NCBI RefSeq assembly: GCF_037038585.1
Contig: NC_092521.1
Span: 70,670,898-70,734,897, forward strand
Length of the DNA: 64,000 nucleotides
Origin: Patagioenas fasciata
Lineage: Eukaryota > Chordata > Aves > Columbiformes > Columbidae
Direction: 5' to 3'
Shown: in pieces, positions 24,535 to 38,600 of the stretch
Position numbering within the stretch: position 1 is the first letter of the stretch
How the letters are laid out: each line of letters starts with the position of its first letter
Made by a program: the position numbers and the translations under genes
Notes under the pieces: model-generated
What the model saw: the letters and a program-made list of their open reading frames with translations, nothing else
Database searches by the model: none
What the model was told of the DNA's origin: nothing

Positions 24535-27500
24535 GTTACCTTGCATCCTGAGTCATTTGCACTGGTACTAAATCAGATTAAAAATGTCACAGTTTGGACT
24601 ATTCTGTCCACTTCTCAGAGCTGGAGCAAGTAACACTGGGTGTGATACACCAGCAGTTTCTACAGCAGGACATTTAGATTAATTGTGCCTTGCCAGTGAA
24701 TTGTGCTTAGTCTTGGACATGAGATCACTGTTTACAGAGATTTGAGGTGCCCTACAAAATAAAATTAGACTTCCCTGTTCATCAGCTTTGTTCCAGTCAG
24801 TTTCAGGGATCAAGAAAAAGCGAGGTGAAGCAGCTTCTTTTTGTTTGCACATCCCAACCAGATGTGCAAGGAGGTCAAACCCTCAGTACTAGCAAAACCC
24901 TTGCTGGCCTTACTGGCAGAAGGGGCAGAAGAGAGGCATGCGATGCAAGTGGCATCACAACGACCTCAGCGAGACCTGGGGTCATCAGAGGAATTTGCAG
25001 AGTGGCTGAAAGTCAGCACATACTCCCCCTCCATACTGTGGGTCTTACATGTGGCAGGGGTGTCAGTCACTGTACATGCAGGCTGATGTACTAAATTTGC
25101 TTGACAGGTGTTTAAGGTTTTGTAAAACTTCAGTGCTTCTGGGTTTCACTCTAAAGTACCTTTCACATATTTCAGGGCACAATTTACATTTATTGACAGG
25201 GTCTTCTTGGAAGAGCTGAGTAGGAGCTGGAAGTGACCTGCAAGGACAAGAGCAGTTTCTCATCACCAGAGCCCAGGTCACCGGCAAGGCAATAGGAGAA
25301 GATGCGAGTGGCCACAGCCCGAGTGGCCCTGCCTGGTCCTGAGTGAACAGACAGACGGGCTCCGGTTCTGACCCAGACGCTCCTTTCTCCTTCATCACCT
25401 CGTGCTTCCATGGAAAAATAATTTCATACAAATTTTAGAGGCACATCCAGTTAATCAAAACACAGCAGGCTGCCAGTGCAGGCGGTGCTATCACACACTG
25501 TGGCACTTTCAATTCTGCTGCTTCATTCTCTTGACAGAAATATTAACAGAAAGAGGAAACGGGCTATTACCATGACAGAGGCTTTGACAGCACGGGGAAA
25601 ATGGCATGTTAACTCATCATCAGGGTAGTTGGCAGGCAGGCTGGAGCTGGCTGGTAATAACTACACTCCCCACTCTGTGCAACTCCCGGTTCTCGAAACT
25701 TTCCTCCACGCTGCGTGGGTTTGCCTGCTGTGGAGCAGGGCACATTTTTCCATGCAGTGATACCCACCTGAGTGCTTAGGCACAGCAGCCAAGAGCCCCA
25801 CTTTTAATAGCACAGGTTATTAAAAGATCATTTTCAGTCTGTTTTGTTTCAGGTCTCAAGCCCTGCAAGTTACATCCACTGATGTACATATCAAGCAAGT
25901 GAAAAGTTACACTTTATTTAATGAAGGGGTGCTTTTATTTTAAGCAGAGTCAGCTTGGACTGTAGGGGTAGAAGCGCCGTCATCTGCTTTTATTGCGAGC
26001 AGATGTTGGAGTGTGTTTGACTTGGAAAAACCCATGAGACTCAGAATTAGCTACATTAATAGAGGTCATTTGGTAAACCGGGTATATTTTCCTTATTTCA
26101 AGATCCAGATCAGATTGTGACACATGAGGATCAGTTTTCTCTGGGGTTCTAAGAAAGCTCTGGAAGAATGGTCACTCTTCTGTTAATTTCTCCCTGTTTG
26201 AGACCTGCTGATGATCGGTGTTTGGGAGGCTGCTGTATTTGGACTCTGCCACTTCCATGCCATGGGCTGGGTGCTGTAGCAGTAACACACTGTAGTTATC
26301 TCTGATGTTGTGTGCTTAGCTAAAGGTGCACTGGGCAGCATCTCTCCACCCATGGTCTGTCAAGCCTCTATCATAAATAAAAAATAAGCAATTATAGCTT
26401 TGGATGGTGCTCTGGCCATCTTTAAGTTACGACTTTCATTGCTGCTGTTGTTCTCACATATCCAAAATATATTTTCCTGATCTCTTCTCTCCCAGTCCAC
26501 TTGGGTCCTGAATTCCTTAAGCCAGAATCTGCTTTTCAGCCTGTGGTCATAACTGGGCTTGCTGTCTTCTTTGTCAGTGTGAATAGTAACAGAGAGACCG
26601 CCTGTGTACGAAGGTGTAACATCTTATCTTACATCAGGTGATGTAAATGGAAAAGGTAGACAAGTCTTGAGATGTTTATCAGGTCTGAGAAAGCAACAAC
26701 AACAAAAAAGTTTATAAGCTCACATTCACTGGAGGCTATTGAGCTGGCCAATCTTTATAAGTGATTTTTCTGGAAAACGAGTAAATGAACACAACCAGTT
26801 ATTCTGTTCTTGTTTTTTTTTGAAGTTCGTTTGATTAAGGAAAACCATGTGCAGGCTACTGGCCTTGCCGTCTTTCCCCACCTTGTGTTCTTGCTTCCTC
26901 CACTGTGCAGGCACTGGTGCAAAGATGGACAACTTGAGACCCGGTTCAAGGAGCTGATCTGTCTCAAAAGCAATCACAATGGGCCCCACCTACTTGTTCC
27001 TGACCCTGGAGTAGCTGAAATCTAGTGCTAGTAGAAGTATTTCTGTGGCCGTCCCATGGACCAAGTTGGGAAACTGATCCAGCTGAAAAATAATCAGGGA
27101 AACATAATGCTTTTTTTCTCCCAGATGAAACAGTTTCTTCATCTGATGTGGTGAGCTGCTGCAAAAATACAGTTGCTAGCAGAATACGGTGCAGGGGAAA
27201 GAATGAGATCACTAGAGAAAAGGACAAAGTGAACCTGAAGACATGTGAGAGCTGTGTCCTCGAAGCTAGAAGCAGACCTAGGCTAGGGGAGAAAACAGGG
27301 CACTGCAACAGCTCTGACTCACCCCAGGACAAGAGGGGAGTCTCCCACAGCAGCTCTGCGGGAAGACGCAATCTCTTTGGGAGACCCAGTAATAGTTACA
27401 TGCTCAGAGGCGATGTCTTCAGAGCAGCCGTGGATGTGAACAGAGAGGTGGTGATCACAAGTAGGATCTCTACGTAACACCATCTCATCTCCATGTCACC

Positions 27501-30500
27501 GCCTGCACCTCGCAGCTGTAGGCTTGGGGAATCAGATGTGTTAACAGTCCCACAAGGGAGGATCCTGTGGCATGACTCCCAGCTGCAGGTGGCTGGTGAC
27601 TTTGCTGCTGTCCCCAGGGGTGTGAGGGGGAGCTCCTGTCAGTTTTGGTTTGCTTTCTTAGGCCCTGAAACAAGCAGCAGAGAGAGGGAACACCATCAGA
27701 GAAAGGTTTTGTGAATATAAGGAAGAAATAGGAACAGCCTTTGCTACAGATGGCAGCAAATTCTTGGATCTAGAGAGGAGTTTGGCTCTGGCATTAAGGT
27801 CTGATGTGGTGCCACCACCTCCTCTCTGCCCTTGGTGCTCTGTAGGGCAGCATGGGGCAGCAGGTGCGTGGGTGCTGGCCACGGGTCTCCTTGCACCCTC
27901 GGTACCCAAAAGGAGCTCTCAAAGTTTCCATTAACCCATGCAAGAGGGTTGGGTTTGCTGCTTTTTCGAAAAAGGAACCAAGCAGCTGAAAACTACGTCT
28001 CACCTCCTTTTGGCAGCTGTGCTGGCTGCCAGCGTTGTCCTCTTAATATCATCTCATTCCAACCCAGCACAACTGCGGTTCAGGCAACAATGTCCAGCAT
28101 AGCAATTGGAAACCTGTAGCTCCACGTTTTGTAAAAAATAAATAAATGAATAAAAAATACAAAGCACAAAGGATAAAGCTAAGGCTTGGCTTTTGGAGTA
28201 TTTTCTGCATGTCACTGCCAAGAAGGAAATTTTAACTCAGAGGTAAATAGTGTTAATGATTGCACAATTACATGAATTATAAAGCAGGAACCCATAAGAT
28301 GTATTATAGCATGAATGTTCATCTGGAAAGTATGTCAGTATCTTACAGGAAATCTGTCTGTGGCAGAGTATTTTCCCAGACTGCTAAAATTCAACAGGTA
28401 ACTAATAGCGTTTTCTTTTTATCTGCTGTTTACTTACACCACAAAAATAAAATATGTCAGAGACAATATTGACTGTTCAGAAATGTAGCTACAGCCATCA
28501 ATATAAGAAGAAAGACTGGTAGGAAACTTCTTTCTTGAATGTGAGCTTTGAGTGCCTGCAAAATATTTAACAACATTGACACTCAGACGGTCAGAGTGAA
28601 GCTTCAGAGTGCATGTCTTCTGGAGATGAATGAAGCTGTTTACGATTCAGAAATATTATTTCAGCTTATGAGAGGTGTTGTTTTCAGACACTACATCAAT
28701 TATACCTTTTCTCCTGATAAAGATTTTCCTCTCAAGAAAAAACATAAAGACTACACAAATCATCAATCAAAAAAAAAAAAAAAAACTTCTATTAAAAAAA
28801 AAAATGACAGCGTCAAATTAAAGGAAAAAAATTTACTTGGGAGTTTTATTTTACTTTGGAGGAAAGTTTTGTTTAGCTATTATAAATACTCTGCTAGCAA
28901 GTATATTCTCTCTGCTTTCCTGCTGACACTATCTCCCCTATTTTACTTCTGTGGTCTTCCATCTAAAAGTTTGTCTTTGTGGTTTTGCCTGGTTCTGTAG
29001 CTGCTGCAGGGTGTTGCAGAAATTTTGTGTCTGCCTGTTTCTGGTTAGTGATCCTGTGTCATCTGGAGCATGTGGGAATACAATCAAGCTTTCACCATTT
29101 CTTTTTTTGTGTTTCATATTGTCCGTTTCTGTATAAAATAAAAAAGTTTGCAAGTTAGTCATACAAAATCTACAATTATGAAATGCTGTTGAAAGAAATT
29201 GCCTTGACAACCCCAAGTACCTGTTGTCCTGCCCTTCTGACTCAGGGTTACTCACCTGTGTAGGAGGGTGTGAAGTTCTCAGAAAAATAGTAGATGCGCT
29301 GCCTGCCACCTCCCCCCAGCAGCCACTGCCCGAGGGTTTTGAGATGCTCATTCCAAATGTGTGCAGAAAAGTTAGCCTCCTAGCGGCTATGAAAGACTGT
29401 ATATGTGGTATAAATATGGCCATGTGACAATGGAAAAGTACCTCTCTTTAGGATAGTTTTCCAAGGAGGAAAGGGGAGGACAGAATTATCGGAGTTGGCA
29501 TCCACAAGAAATATTGCTTTGAGGTATGCCATGAAAACCTGAACTGAGCAGCTAGGCTGTCTGCATATTGAAGAATAAGCAATTAAGGTGCATTTTGTTT
29601 TGATTTGTCTGTTTCTGGATATTCTTTTTGGTTTGGCTTTTCTATGCAATCAGTGCATCTGCAAAGGATTGAATGCTGATGGTCGATGAAGCTATATTTA
29701 CATGATTACTGAAATTACTTATTCAACAGGAAGGCAACCTAACCAATTCATCATTGTTAAAATTTTAATTCCGTGAAAATGTGGCCTCTAGAAAACACTG
29801 TTTGCCTCTATAATTAATAGATTGTTATGCTCTGCAGTTTACAATTTGATGTACTTTCCCCAAACTCTAAAAAGAAGTGTTTCATGTAATCTCTTTCTGA
29901 ATTCATAACAGATGAAAGTGGCCTGGCTGGTTTCATACAAAGAGAATCATTTGCAGGAAGATGCAGATCCAGTTTGCTGTTTGCAGTCTAATGCAATTTA
30001 CGCAGAGCAGTGCAGCGCTCTCTTTTCCTCCTGACAGTGATTTTCCCTCCAAAATGTGGTTCTGGCAGTCTGCTTCCATACAAAGTAGACTCAAATGTAA
30101 TTATGCTGCTATGACAACTTAGTCTTACAGCACTCACAGTCCTTTTTCTTCTCATCTTTGTAATGCTGCTATGGGTAGAAAGCGATTCTGTTTTTACTTC
30201 TTCCAGTGTAAATAGAAATGCACATCAATGAAGCCTAGGTTGTACTGGTATAAGGGTCGTGGTAAGCCTCAGTATATTAACCACTTTTCTCTTAAAAATA
30301 AGGGAGTGAAATGAACGGAAATATGTAAAGTGCTTGGTCCTCCAGCCTCATGTAATGTAAGCCAGGTTAACCACCCCTACCCATGCAAGGAAGGAAACCT
30401 ACACATGGAACCCTACACATGGAAGGAAACCTTCTCTGAGTCTTCATGGTCACATGGGAAGAGAGCAACCATGGCCACGTGTCTCCGCTCCTCACTTTCC

Positions 30501-32461
30501 CTCAGGAATAACCCATATCATATCTTCAGAGCCCCTCTGTGCAGTTTTCAGGCCTTGCCAAGGGGTCCTGTCTGTGCTCTCGCCCAGGCTGCTCCTGGGG
30601 CCAGGGTGGCTTATGGCATGGGAGCGAGTTACTGCCTGCACTGAAAGAGAACAAACCCCAAACAAATTTTTCTGGCCACTGCACGGGGCCTCTGAAGGAA
30701 GCCAGATCAAGGGGCTGGGTTACACGTGGGAAGAGCTGGTGAGGGGAAGCCGGCTCTAAGAACCACGCTTGTCACTCAGGTTTCTGGAGGGATCAGCTGC
30801 TCTGGTGGGAGGACATCACAGGAAATGCTCAAGAGCATGGGTTCCCACTTTCTGTTCCCTGCTGCCTGTGTCCAGTCCTCATGCGGGGTCTGAGCCTGCT
30901 GTCGCCTGCTATAAAAGCAGAACCTCTGTTCCATCAAGTTTTAGGTTCCCCTTCAATCTTCTCTTCCAGCCTCTGAGGCAGGCAGCAGAAAGTATCATTT
31001 GAGGGTCACTTCAAAATTAGGCTCCTGGTGTGGCCACACTAATGCAGAATGCCTACGGCCAGCCCTGAGGGAACATGTGGTTTCACAATTAAGATGTCTC
31101 ACTTAATTGCTACCAAAGCCAGAGGTTTTCTGTGGGTTTACCTTTGATGAGTTATGTTCAGCAAAAAATTGTAAGTGTAGCCAATGTAACTTAATTTGCA
31201 GTGACACCCAGGGAGCTGTGGAGAGGCGCCAGAGGTGTGATAGAGAGCATTTTAGTTTCATGTGGCTTCCTGAAGCTCCCCAGAGCACACTGAAAAGAGT
31301 CCAGCCTTTTTTTTTTGTTTTCTTTAAGGCAAAAAAGATTCCCTTTCCAGCTGTGAAAGCAACTGCATAGGCCAGAACAGAAGGTGTTTGTGGTAAAAAG
31401 ACACACAGGCTTAGCCAGAATATTTTGACTTTTTTTTCCTCCCTGAATTCTCCAGTGAGGAGAGAGGCCGGCATCAGATCGTAGGAGAGAGACCCAGGAC
31501 TTCTACTTAATTTCTTCCTTCTGTGCCATGCCCTGGAAGAATTAGGTGCCTCTGTTTGCCTTATGTCCTCTCTTGTCACTTAGGCTGAGACCTGAGGCCA
31601 GAAAAATACTTTTCCTAGTCAGCATGGCTGAGACAGCTGCCAGACCCAGAGAGGCAGCAGGGACTCTGTGGGTCACCCCCTCTGAAACAGGCTCTTGTCT
31701 AGAAGCATTGACCCACACCTTACCTGCTCCAGAGCCCTTGATGCCCCATGTCCCTCACCCTCATGTGCTCCTTCCTCACCACCTTGCTGTGGAGATATAA
31801 TTCCCCAGCTACTCCTGCCCCACCGCACCCAGCCAACAGCTGCCATTTTCAGAACGGGCTATACGCATGATGAGCACCCAGGGTCTTACACAGTTGGAGG
31901 AAGCCACTTCTACAGACACCTGGGGTGCCACAATATAGGCTCAAAAACCAGCTAAGGAACGGATAACATAAATGGTGAGGAAGTCATGGGCCTGGATAAG
32001 CTGTGTGGATTGCCACCTTGCCTGTGCAGGGCTGTTTCTAGGTTAAAGTCTCTGAAGCCCTGGAGCAGTGGTGGGACCTATTTCCCCAGACGAGAGAACC
32101 ATGACGGCCACAGTGGGTCTGGACCTCTTCTGACATGCTCCCCCACCATGAGTGCTTGACTCTGGGTGATCCTGGGCGCTGCAGCACCCATGCCTCCTCC
32201 CCTGGCTTGACCCCTCAGTGAGATCTGTCAGCATGGCTGCAGCCTGGGGCCCTGTGTGTCTGGTAACACCCGACACAGAAAAGCTGTTTTCAAAATGGCA
32301 TCTGGCAGCCCTTTCTCTTCCCATCTGCCCTTGCCTCACAAACAGAGAACAGATACCGCCGCAGGTGTTTTGCCTCTGTCATTTCAACAGCTTTGAAGTG
32401 GCAGCCTTGGAGAGATGTCTTTTCTGTGAAGAAACACCTCCTTTTCTGCTTGATCCTTGAC
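24535..32461. other. non-coding DNA, nothing recognised
   Basis: Several overlapping open frames of 100-161 codons occur on both strands (for example 28938-29423 minus and 31103-31579 minus). They lack recognisable domains and overlap each other on opposite strands, which points to chance. The lysine-rich frame at 28548-29000 simply translates A-rich DNA around 28769-28805. A short tandem of CTACACATGGAA occurs at about 30400-30425. Confidence 0.5.
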
Positions 32462-32577
32462 ATTTAAAAGACATATAGATGAGGCTCTTAGAGGTATGGT
32501 TTAGTGCTAGATTTAGGTTATGGTTGGACTTGATGATCTTAAAGGCCTCTTTCGACCAAAATGACTCTATGATTTCC
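32462..32577 (+). mobile_element. CR1 LINE 3'-tail fragment
   Basis: A short CR1 3' end. It begins with the last ORF2 codons (AAAAGACATATAGATGAGGC, CR1-like) and continues through GGTTATGGTTGGACTTGATG into ACTCTATGATTT. It is heavily 5'-truncated, with only the terminal hundred or so bases present. The tail belongs to the same general group as the 41.9-kb copy (GGTTATGGTTGGACTCGATG). Confidence 0.88.
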
Positions 32578-35328
32578 ATGGATGAACTAAGAAGGCCAGT
32601 ATTTTAGCCAAGTAATGCAGCTTTCATGTACAAGCTGTTCATCCTAGAGCTCATGACAGCATATGAGAGATTTATTGTCTGAAATAATAGCAACCCAAAC
32701 CCTGACTTCACAAACACTTTTTTTGTTTTAAGTCCCGTGTTTGCTTGGGCAGGTGTTTCTGGTGAGCCATGCTGCTGTCTGCTAAGCACCTCCTGGCTGA
32801 GACTTCACGTTTTCTCTAGTGGGTGGCTCTTTCGCTGTCTTGCTGTCTAGATTTCTTCTGTCTTGCAGCCTAAGAGTTTGTCTGAGACTCTTACTAAAGC
32901 CTAAGCAGATCCCTGATAAAGTAATGTTGGTTGTGGGACTTGTCTGTAGCTGATTGAAATTAAACTGGAAGGGGAACTTTCTGTGTTTCCACTGACCCCT
33001 GGTAAGACAGATGCCAGCTACAGTCTTCTTACCGTAGAGGTTCCTGGGGAATCTTTCCTGGGGGAAAGTCTTAATGCATCTCTACTTGCATGGCAGCTGC
33101 TCCCATCTAGGCAATCAGAGTTTTCCCAAGACGACTTTATATCATGTCCATATTCCATCCAATCTCTCCCCTCTTGCACATACTGCTCCCCACACATTCC
33201 TATTCCCGAAGGATATCCTGCTCAGCACCAGTCTGCTTTATTTCTTCTCCAGTTTGTCCTCAGTTCTGAGGGTGCTTGTGCTGTAGCGCACTAGGTCTCC
33301 CAATCTGGGATCTGTGTGTGCCCCCACACTTGGTAGCAGATCACTGTCTGCTGTATGGCCCATCAGCCTGTTCACCCATCTGATGTTTCTCTCAGGAGTA
33401 AAACCCCCCCGCTCCTGCTTCTGTCTGGGACGAAAATACCTGAGCATGCTCATCACAAAAAGTAAGCCAAGTTTCCGAGAGAAAAAGAAAAAAAAAAGAA
33501 GGCATATGAAAGCTTTATGTTCTCACAGTCTTGTTTCTTATATTGTAAACCCTCTTGTGCCGTCAGCCATATCCCCGTGGAGAGTGCAAAACAATGCTCA
33601 GTGCTGCCTCTCAGATTTACTTTGTGAAGATGCCAGTGACTGTGGGAGCAAAAAGAAGTGGGCCTTCCCTGAGAAGATAACATCATTTTGTTCTGAGATG
33701 CATGACATAGCAGATGGCATGTATGTGCTTGCTTTCTGGTGTGCACTTCTCGTTTCTTCTTTCCTGTTTTCTTACAGAAGCAAAGTTAAGGCTCACTCAT
33801 ATCAACTGGTTGTTGTCAGCAGGATAAACATTCTGTTTTGAGGGCTTCATAAGAGAAGAAATGGGAATCACACTCTTCCTTCTCTGTATCTCACAGAGAA
33901 GTAGCTTTCTTCTAGGTGATGCTCCAACTGTAGGGATTTGCTATCGATGAACTAGAAGTCAAGTGATTCAGCATCATAAAAAGAGCTTAGAGGTCATTTG
34001 GATCCTTTTTTCATTTCCTTTTTTGGCTTATATAGTGGTTGGACAATGTTTCCTGGTTCCTGATTCCATCTTAGATTCTATGGCTCTGTATTTCACAGCT
34101 CCTATAAAAGCAGGAACAGCAGTGATGGGAGCCATATAAGTACCTGCATAGATGATAAAAATATTGTTGCTGAGCCCTTCAGGGTGTGCTTTGTGAGAGA
34201 AGACACTTAATCTAAAGAATAAGGGATTGTTAAATTTTACTATATAGCATATGCAATACTAGAATTTATTGGTCTGTTGTTCAATACAGTAACTGATGTG
34301 CTGTTTAAGTTGTTTTTTTTTTAATCTGTGAGACGAAAGAAGTTCCCAAACTTGCTGCCTCAGTTTTCTGGTGCGCAGTATGTGAATACTAGGGATACTA
34401 AGTCAAAGTGTTGTAAATTAAATACCAGTATACACATAGAGCCCACATGTGGAACATTATTCACACGTGTCCTTGAAAAGGTTTGGGTTTTTCCTGGATC
34501 AATAAAAGACTTATTTCTAGTTTAGCTACAGTAACGTAACTAGGTACAATGGACACCACGTACAACATGCCGCAGTTGCTGCATTTGAGACCTTGCAGGG
34601 GACTTGGTCAGGGTTATTGCACTGTAGCACTCTTCAAGCAGTCTGTAAAAAATAATACAACACTGTTGTGTTGATGTCCAGCGCTGCCCCCAACAAAATA
34701 ACCTACATGAAGGAGTAACACAATCCCTCTTTTCGTTCACATAGGCCCTGAAGCGGGTTAGACCTCATGCATGGCCATGGGTGGTCACTGCTAGCAGGAG
34801 CTCACTGCAGCATGTGTGAGGCCATGATGACGGGTGACAGAGAGAAAGAAACATAAAAGGAAAGAAGGTGGTGTTTACCAATGAGAAGATTCGGCAGTGC
34901 AATTTCAGAGAGCTGTGCATTCATTACTTGCCATATATAATAGTAATTAGTAGAAACTACTGACAATTCTTTGTATGTGTGTGTGTGTGTCATCCAACTT
35001 ATTTTGTATTTTTGCGTTTACATTCAGTTTCTATTTTAAACTGAGTATGATATGACAGGTTTAGCCCATAGCTGCTTTCAGCACACTGGGAGGGGAGAAT
35101 GCCATTTCTTTACCTTTCCACCATTTCAGGGAAAAGCAGCCATTCTTTACACAAAAATCTGCATCAGCAGCAGCTTTTAAAGACTTCCTTGTTTGATGTC
35201 TGAATTTAGTTTTTAAAAATTTTGAAGTGCCAGCTTTTTCTGCACAAAAGCTGCTTATCCCTCAATTGCAGGAACTTCAAACAGTTTGCTGACAGCACCT
35301 AGACAGCCCCAACTAAAATAACTTGAGA

Positions 35329-35624
35329 CGGCTGGCAAGTGGGGGAGATTACGAGCGAAATCCTACTGCGATGAAGATCGTTACTCTCAAGTCCGTCTCT
35401 GCTGTTGATCTCTGCACATCTTCAGGCACGATTGCCACTTTCCACATTTTCTCCGCCTTGCAGTGAGCGCACGTTGCCACTGTGCAGATCCATCTGCAGG
35501 ATCAGCCTGTCCCGCTGAGCTCTCTTGATGCTGGATCTCGGCTCAGCCGAGAGGCAGCCTGTGCTCTGCAGCGGTGCTTACACGTGGCTGGTGGTTGTCT
35601 CACGCTGCTTCACACCAGTTTGCG
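35329..35624. other. CpG-dense segment, possible regulatory element
   Basis: I count 17 CpGs in 296 bp in an otherwise CpG-poor neighbourhood. A perfect 15-nt hairpin (CTCGGCTCAGCCGAG) lies at 35537-35551. No TATA box or convincing first exon is apparent. The segment is too short to be a classical CpG island but could be an unmethylated enhancer or a weak promoter. Confidence 0.4.
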
Positions 35625-38600
35625 AAGCCAAAGTGGCTGCTTCTCCCATTTCAGCTTCTGACATTAATTTGTCCCTCCTCCGTGCCTCCAGAGTAGTAGA
35701 GGAGCACAGTGCATTTGTGCTTTGTTAAATCTGCACAACAGGCAGTGAGATGCATTTTTAGTGTTTTCATCTGGATCTGTGCAGCATGGAGGGACAGCGT
35801 ATTGATTTTTCTGTTTATATTCCCATCTCTGAACGAATATATGTTTTTTGCTGAGCAGCTGTAGGATGATAACCTCAGGTTCACCAACAATGGTCTTTTC
35901 AGTTGATTCATCCTTCCAGCTTTCACTTACCTATTGCATACCTTGGAGATCTACCTTTACTCTAGATGGTACTGGGAGACATGAAATTAAGATCCATGTT
36001 AAGATGCACATTGATACCTGTTTGCTAGGATCTGAAAGGAGAAAGCCACTACAGGAACAGCAGCCTGGGGCAGTTAGGAACCTGACCCCTGTGACTGCAG
36101 CTTGTACAAAATGCCTGAGTACCTTTGGGAATATGAACCCTCGTGTCTGTGTAAATGGCCTGTTGCAATACCCGTACCAGGGTCTACAGCATCTGTCTGT
36201 CCATCTGTGCCCAGTTTCTCCTGTAATAAACAGAGGCTACATCAGTCAGTGGATCTGGGCAAGGAATTTTTTACTGAGGGCTTCTGGAGGCAGCTTTTGA
36301 ATGCAGAGCTCCACATATTAGGCAAAAAGAAGGCTAGAACTAACAAAACACAATTTCTAGCAGTAGGTGCTGTGATCCTTCTGCATCTTTCCATCCTTTC
36401 AGCAGCTCAACTCTGTGTGTGCACAGGCAGTGGGTATCAAACAAGCATTGCAGGCTCAGGGCAAGCTGTCTGTTTTTCTAACACAGTGCAAGCACTGTAT
36501 GTCTAATGAAATGGAAATTCCTTTCTAATAGCTGGCTTAGTCTCAAAATACTGTTTGCATGGATCCTCATTATAGGAACTGTATTTTTCACCTGGCTCTT
36601 GGTTTTTGTGTTCAAGTTGATGGACTAGCCTGTGAATATCTGATGGTCCTTGCCTGGTTCCAAGACCTCCTGCAAGCTCCAGTAGTTTTGCTGCAAGCTA
36701 TTGCTTTAAACCTGGAGGAAAGGAGCACCTGCAGCCTTTTGGGGCTTATTCTGTAACAGCTGCTATTTGCTGAGGCTTTCTGTTTTCCAAATTGCAAGTA
36801 CTTCTTTCCTTTCCACCCCCAACCCCACCCTGAGGTTAGTTTGGTCTCCTTTCTTCTTCCCTTTTCATGCCCTCTGTGTTTTAAAATAATTGTTCATGAG
36901 AAAAGTTGGGTGAAGGACTCCAACAACTTTCTTCCCAGCGCCCTTTTGCATGGCACTCTGCGGCAATTAGAGACAACACATACTGGGACGCAGACAGAGA
37001 TTCACGCAGAGGCAGAGATCTTGTTCAGGAAGGAGCGCAGAGCCTGGCCAAGCAGAGAGCCAGCTTTCCAATAGCACTCTGCTGGGAAACCTTCATGAAG
37101 CCCTTTAGCCCTGTCTAAAGACAAAGACTTGCAAAGCACCAAGTCTCACTGTGCTTCCCTGCTTTATCTTCCTCCACTCTGTGCATGCTATGAGGTCATG
37201 GGTATGAAGGTGGCCCCACGAGCAAAACCTGCTTCCACTTCTCCCCTGTTCGCTGGCAGCCCCACATGCAGATATCCCCAGGCAGAGCTGTGCCAATGCC
37301 ACCACAGAGGAAATATCTGCGCTGGCAGAAGATGTTTTGGCAGCAGCTTTCCTTGCCAAGGCCCTACACGTGCCAGTCACTGGAGGCAGCTCGGTTTTGA
37401 TTTGCTTTTCCTCTCTTTCTGCCAGCTCAACATATGAGATTGTGGTGCTTTTTGTGATATTTTAGTAGTTAACAAACGTTACATGCATACTGTGAGGAAA
37501 ATCCTACACTGAAATGAGATAGATGAGTGTGCGATGTATGTCTTCTTTCCTTTACAGCACCTTTTACATTAATCTTATTTTTTCTTTTGTTTTAAGAAGC
37601 CTGTGGAAATGAAGCATAACAGAGAAAGAAAGGACAAGCTGAGAAGAAACAACAGAGAAGAAAATCTTTGAGTTTGTGGCCGTTGGAGTGAAAGACAAAA
37701 AGGTAGAATTGTGTCTATGTAATTGTTAATCTTGTCCTTGCTCAGATCAGCTGTAAAATGTTGTTTCGGTTTGTACCACTGCCCATGGACTGTCATTGGA
37801 CCTTCACTTCATAAAGTGGACATTAGAAAGTTCCAGAAGATCAGGGAGACAGGAGGGAGATTCAGGCAGACTTTAACAGGCTTGTACTCCAAAGGGCTTG
37901 GCTCTGGCTGAGCAAGCAAGGGGCTGTACCGCTCTGCACCTGAGTTGGTCCTCACAGCCCCTTTCCCCCACCCCAAAATGTAACTACCTCATTCAGACCA
38001 GCCCAATTTCACCAAAACCTCACATACAAATACATGAAAAAGAGCGGACCCTGGGTTTATTTGCTGAAGCAGCTACCTGCTTAGTGTTTAAAACCATGGT
38101 TTCATTTCCACAGTATTATATGGCAGCATCATAACCTTTAGCAGCCCATGAATCAAAAATTGTCAGCTTTCCCCCTTCTGCCATGAGCCTTGTGATTCTT
38201 GCCGTGTGCTTTAGTTTCTTGTGGTTAGCCAAAGCTTGCTTGCAAATTTTTCCGGTTTAGAAACGTCCATCGTTTCCTGTGCTTTTCAACAACAGGAATG
38301 CCAGCCAAGCCAGGCAGCCTTTCCACGCAGTTCCTGGCTTGCACGCACCAAGAGTGCTCTCGGTAAACAGGGTCACTGCCTCTCTGTCTTGAAGCAGACT
38401 GCAGCAAGATTCTGCTTTATGCCTTTCTTCTGGTGGGAGTGGGGGATTGGGAGCCTGGAGGGGGAAACTGGCCTGAAAATGTCAAAAAAACAAACCAAAT
38501 CCCAAACAACTGAAGAGAACCCCACAACTATTTGACCAGTTGTTGAAAAAAAGTGGTATATGTACTTATGTGGAAATTTTCCTATTATTGTTATTATTTC

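Noticed and set aside
28548-29000. 150-codon lysine-rich plus-strand frame
   Set aside because: The lysines come from poly(A)-like DNA around 28769-28805; the flanking residues show no family signal.
33314-33841. 175-codon plus-strand frame
   Set aside because: It runs through an A-rich tract that yields a lysine block, has no domain, and lacks supporting splice or start context.
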